A stretch of 64,000 bases of DNA from Acanthacorydalis orientalis (taxonomy: Eukaryota; Arthropoda; Insecta; Megaloptera; Corydalidae). Positions 60,187 to 64,000 of this stretch are shown in pieces. The DNA lies in the NCBI GenBank assembly GCA_034766995.1, contig CM068313.1, forward strand, positions 53,082,275 to 53,146,274, in the 5' to 3' direction. Both the position numbers and the translations under genes were made by a program. The notes under the pieces were generated by a model. The model was not told where the DNA came from. It saw nothing but the letters and a program-made list of their open reading frames with translations, and made no database searches. Each line of letters begins with the position of its first letter. Positions within the stretch are counted from its first letter, which is position 1.

Positions 60187-61290
60187 AACGGGTGCATTTA
60201 AAAACGAAAACATATTTGTAACTTTCTACAGCAAGTACATCTCATTTAAAAAGTTATTTTTAAAATTAATCAGCAGAATAAGGACATCAATACATCATAA
60301 ACAAACTAAATGTATAGTAGGTGGTTACTTTGTCCGAGGTCGTAAAATTAATGAACCATAATGATAGCTCATAATGCTGTATGGTATTATTGCAAGCAAA
60401 AAATATTGTTGCGATGCAACGAGAATTACAGACTTGAATGAGTTAATTGAATCTGTTTACTTAGATAATACACATAATTTAAAAGGTCCCCAATTTTGTA
60501 TTAGGTCAAATGTTGGCGGTGGTGTTATACTATAACTAATAATTATCACATTATTTTAGTTGTCAATTATGCTTACATTTAATAATATGTGAATAAATTA
60601 TATTTAAAAAATACTTTCGAATTGGGACGTCCTTGAAATGTTACTGCATCTGTAATTATTTTAATTCGCTTAATACATTTTGATTCATCTTAAATATTCA
60701 TTTTATAGTCGGCGAATATTCCAATGATGATTTATGAAAGCGTCGTCATGTTCTTTTATCAGTTAATTGTCAGTTTATTTATTTATTTTTTTGATTCTAT
60801 TAAATCCGTTTGTTATATTTTGAAAATTAATTTCATTTTGTACTTACTCATATATATATATATATATATATCATATCATATATTTCGGTTGGCGTTATTT
60901 TTAGAGTTGAGCTGTAAAAAAAATTAAGTCAACGTGACACTTTGATTTGTAAAATTTCACATTGTCGTCCTTTGGGAAATATTCGTCTTCATTTAGATTT
61001 TAGTTTGTAAAGTGGTGTATGAATTTTAAAAAAATATGTATTTTGAGAACACTAATTACAGGAAAATAAATTAATCTTGAGTCATATTTTATAAGAGAAG
61101 AAAAATATAAATTGATATAATATAGGTATAATATATAGGGATTTAATTAAATATTTTTTTCACTAATTCTAAAGATATCATTCCTCTTAGATGAGACTAA
61201 CATATTCTGTCTTTAAAATTTACCTCTCATCATATTGCAGTATTAATATTAACAAATAATCAATGTCAAAAGAATCACTGATTATAAATT
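60187..61290. other. AT-rich spacer after a piggyBac-like end
   Basis: A piggyBac-like terminus (GACCGCAAAGGG followed by TTAA, about 60170-60185) lies just before. Apart from a short (TA)n tract near 60850, nothing else was recognised. Confidence 0.35.
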
Positions 61291-61296
61291 TATATA

Positions 61297-62228
61297 CGAG
61301 GTCAGACAATTAAGTAATGCGACCGATTTTTTTTCTCGGCCTGTGGTAACACTGCGAACCTGTAACTCCGCCACCGTAATAGCAGATCCCTACTCTCTCG
61401 ATTGAGACCTTGACCACCTTCGATCATTTCTTCGCCAGCTGTTTAGTGTTTTGTAACAACGCGCGAGTAGTGCATGTGACGAAAATGAATATATATATAT
61501 ATATATATATATATCGCTCAAGATTGTCTCGAGCAGGTTGAAAGTGATCCTACTCTTCTCGATCGAGTTATTACTGGTGATGAAAGTTGGTTCTTTCAAT
61601 ATGACCCCGAAACTAAACGACAAAGCCAACAGTGGCTGTCCCCTGGAGCACCAAGGCCAAAGAAGGAGAGAATGAGCAAGTCCAAAGTGAAAACCATGTT
61701 GATTTGCTTCTTCGACAGCAAAGAGGTGGTTCACAAAGAGTTCGTACCACCTGGACAAACCGTAAATCAAGTATTCTACCGCAATGTGCTCGAAAAATTA
61801 CGAAAAAGGGTGCTCAGAGTGCGTCCAGAGATCGCGAAGACTTGGGTTCTGCATCACGACAATGCTCCCTGTCACAGTGCGTTCAGTGTCTCTCAGTTTT
61901 TGGCGTCTAAAGGCATCGCAACGTTACCACAACCGCCCTATTCACCGGACATGTCACCCTGCGACTTTTTCCTATTCCCCCATATGAAAAAATTCGTCAA
62001 AGGTCGACATTTTGACTCCGTTGAAGATATCCAAGAATCTGTGACGAGGGTACTCGGAGAGGTCCCACAAGAAGTGTTCCAGAATTGTTACGAAAACTGG
62101 AAAACTCGCTGGAATAAGTGTATAGATGCGGGAGGGGACTACTTTGAAGGGGATCGCAGCGATGTACCTTAATTTTTAAATATACTCGATTTTTGAATTT
62201 TGTCGCATTACTTAATTGTCTGACCTCG
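61297..62228 (+). mobile_element. mariner element with near-perfect ends, internally altered
   Basis: Identical 27-bp inverted ends (CGAGGTCAGACAATTAAGTA...) flanked by TA bound 932 bp. The first 190 bp look like an intact leader up to ATG 61485. A (TA)n tract at 61489-61514 then replaces the N-terminal DNA-binding half of the transposase, and the catalytic half follows in an open frame. This is the best-preserved transposon in the window. Confidence 0.9.
61516..62172 (+). pseudogene. mariner transposase catalytic half, open frame
   Basis: The frame is open from the (TA)n tract through TAA 62170-62172 (219 codons including the stop). It contains RVITGDESWFFQYDPETKRQ (first Asp), WVLHHDNAPCHSA (second Asp) and QPPYSPDMSPCDFFLFP (third Asp, D34D), and a complete C-terminus. 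The first Met after the tract is 61672, which would drop the first Asp. The N-terminal helix-turn-helix is absent, so it is unlikely to transpose by itself. Confidence 0.85.
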
Positions 62229-62639
62229 TATATGTATATGTATATATATATATATTTATATTCATGCTTCAAAATAAAGAAAACATAAATGTTATTTTTT
62301 GAAACATTATATTGACTTTTCTTGGTATAATGATATGAATATATATCTCAATTCAATTTATCCACCAGCTTTCTACTTTCGTATAACTATATACAGTATA
62401 GCTATTTATTCGAACACTCGTCAAATTGACGGGTTAACAAATTTTGTGTTAAGAGTCTCTATACATCAAATTATAACTAAAACCAGGAAGTGATCTGATA
62501 CTGTAGACAAAGAAAATGAAAATGTGAAAGCGAATGCCGTATTTCTTCCTTCGAGAAATGGAATAGCGTATATGTCATACAATTTTCGGTTGAATGGGAA
62601 GAATTGAGCTCACAGACTTTTCTTCGTCCTTCTAGTTAT

Positions 62640-63490
62640 TTAAAATTGGAATTCTATTTTTACATATAATTGGAATTTACTTATGAAAAAGTTACTTGCA
62701 AAAAAAACTATTCTAGTTGTGACTATACGTGCAAATAAAAAAGAAATGCCAAAAACTGGAAAAACTAAGAAAGATAATAAGGTCCGGTTTTCCACACGAC
62801 TTTATAAATCAGAAAATGATATTGTAATAATTTACAAAAGCAAGTTTGAGAAAAAGGTACTATTACTCAGTTCATGATATAAATTTGTAGAAATAGGGAA
62901 CGATAGTAAACGTGTCCCGGAAACAATTACATTCTACAAGACCAATTTTGGACTGGATTTGGTAGATCAAATGGAACGAAAATGCCGTGTCAAAGCAGAG
63001 TCCCGTAGATGGCCGCAGTATTTTATAACATCTTAGATTTAGCAGCTATCAATGCGTGGATATTGTAAAAGGAGACTATTGGACTAGATATATCGAGAAA
63101 AAAATTTATTTTTCAATTGTCTGAAGAATTAGCGAGAGACTACAGAGATGAATTAGAGAGGGATTACAGAGATGATCGTAAGACTACTTCCAAACAGTCG
63201 TCGGATATAGGAAATTCCAAAATAACAATCTGAAGTTCTACCCAATCGGATTTTGTAAGAAAAATAGATGCAATAATATTTTCCGTGAGTGCAAAAAGTT
63301 TGTGTACAGAAAATGTACCCTCAAAATAGAATTTATATGTAAAAAATGTACTGTTAATCTCTGTTAATAAAAATGTAGTGATATAAAATAAAATTAATTG
63401 TTATTACCAAAAAACTGTATTTTAATGTATCCGTCAAAATGACGGATTTCAGTAAAAAAAGGTATTTAATAAGTGCCCGTAAATCTAGTG
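62640..63490 (+). mobile_element. piggyBac transposase 3' part with right end
   Basis: Plus-strand frames read LLAKKTILVVTIRANKKEMP and KSKFEKKVLLLSS (62683-62877), then EIGNDSKRVPETITFYKTNF and LDLVDQMERKCRVKAESRRW (about 62895-63015). A Cys-rich C-terminus follows (CNNIFRECKKFVYRKC, about 63270-63315). The terminus ACGGGCACT...TAGTG lies before TTAA at 63491-63494. Stops and frameshifts are present. The catalytic N-terminal half was not found. Confidence 0.75.
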
Positions 63491-63533
63491 TTAATAATGT
63501 ACATTTAAAATTTCGTACATTGAAATATCTATA

Positions 63534-63690
<157 letters not shown>

Positions 63691-63911
63691 ATATTAATAA
63701 TGAACATTTAAAATTTCGTAAATTGAAATATCATTACAATATATGTATGTATATATTTATATATATATATATATTATGCTAAACGTTTTATCTGTAATGT
63801 ATAACATAAATAAATTATTTATATCTTTTCATTTTCATTCATTTGATTTAATTTATTTAATAGTTATATAAAGAATAATGTGTTTATATACATACATACA
63901 CACACACAAAT

Positions 63912-63956
<45 letters not shown>

Positions 63957-64000
63957 GTTAAAATTAGAACGTTACATAACTTCGTTTACCTGTTTCAAAA

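Overview
This is a eukaryotic, AT-rich, intron-bearing window. It most likely comes from an insect; Hymenoptera is a guess based on the many mariner and piggyBac relics, the long (TA)n tracts and the single giant CpG-rich gene. No tRNA, rRNA, CRISPR array or bacterial gene organisation was seen.

One real protein-coding gene dominates: a plus-strand gene running from at least 26.5 kb (possibly from a 42-nt exon at 16.0 kb, with more exons upstream) to a stop at 54.82 kb. Matching splice phases let me join 13 exons. They predict a single-pass membrane protein of roughly 6,200 residues or more. Its ectodomain is huge, Ser/Thr/Pro-rich and mucin-like, built on a recurring TYTYFTT...SRxE...N module. 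It is followed by EGF, SEA, EGF and EGF domains, a transmembrane helix and a cytoplasmic tail of about 250 residues. I do not recognise a named orthologue. Two places change reading frame. The first, at 34.93 kb, is an exact U UUU UUA slippery heptamer in the correct register between a 2,805-codon and a 516-codon frame; it could be programmed -1 frameshifting, a very short intron or a homopolymer sequencing error. The second is near 54.65 kb in the penultimate exon.

Region by region: 0-2 kb holds Tigger/pogo-like ends and a transposase relic. 3-4 kb holds mariner deletion derivatives. 4.4-5.1 kb holds a non-LTR retrotransposon 3' end with RNase H remains. 7.4-9.6 kb is a mariner split by a piggyBac with intact TTAA duplications. 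9.9-10.8 kb is a second piggyBac-like element. 12-17.5 kb holds mariner-like relics, one interrupted by a non-LTR element. 17.8-18.9 kb is a long diverged inverted repeat. 19.5-21.8 kb is a mariner nest with a tandem duplication. 22.7-26.1 kb holds microsatellites, a palindromic MITE split by a Tigger-like element, and retroelement pieces. 26.5-54.8 kb is the gene, with a Tc1-like element, a hAT-like element, an endonuclease fragment and a mariner in its introns. 54.8-56.4 kb is the probable 3' UTR. 56.8-64 kb holds four further transposon bodies (mariner and piggyBac).

The remainder is AT-rich spacer with many (TA)n tracts, several of which directly abut the ends of TA-targeting transposons.
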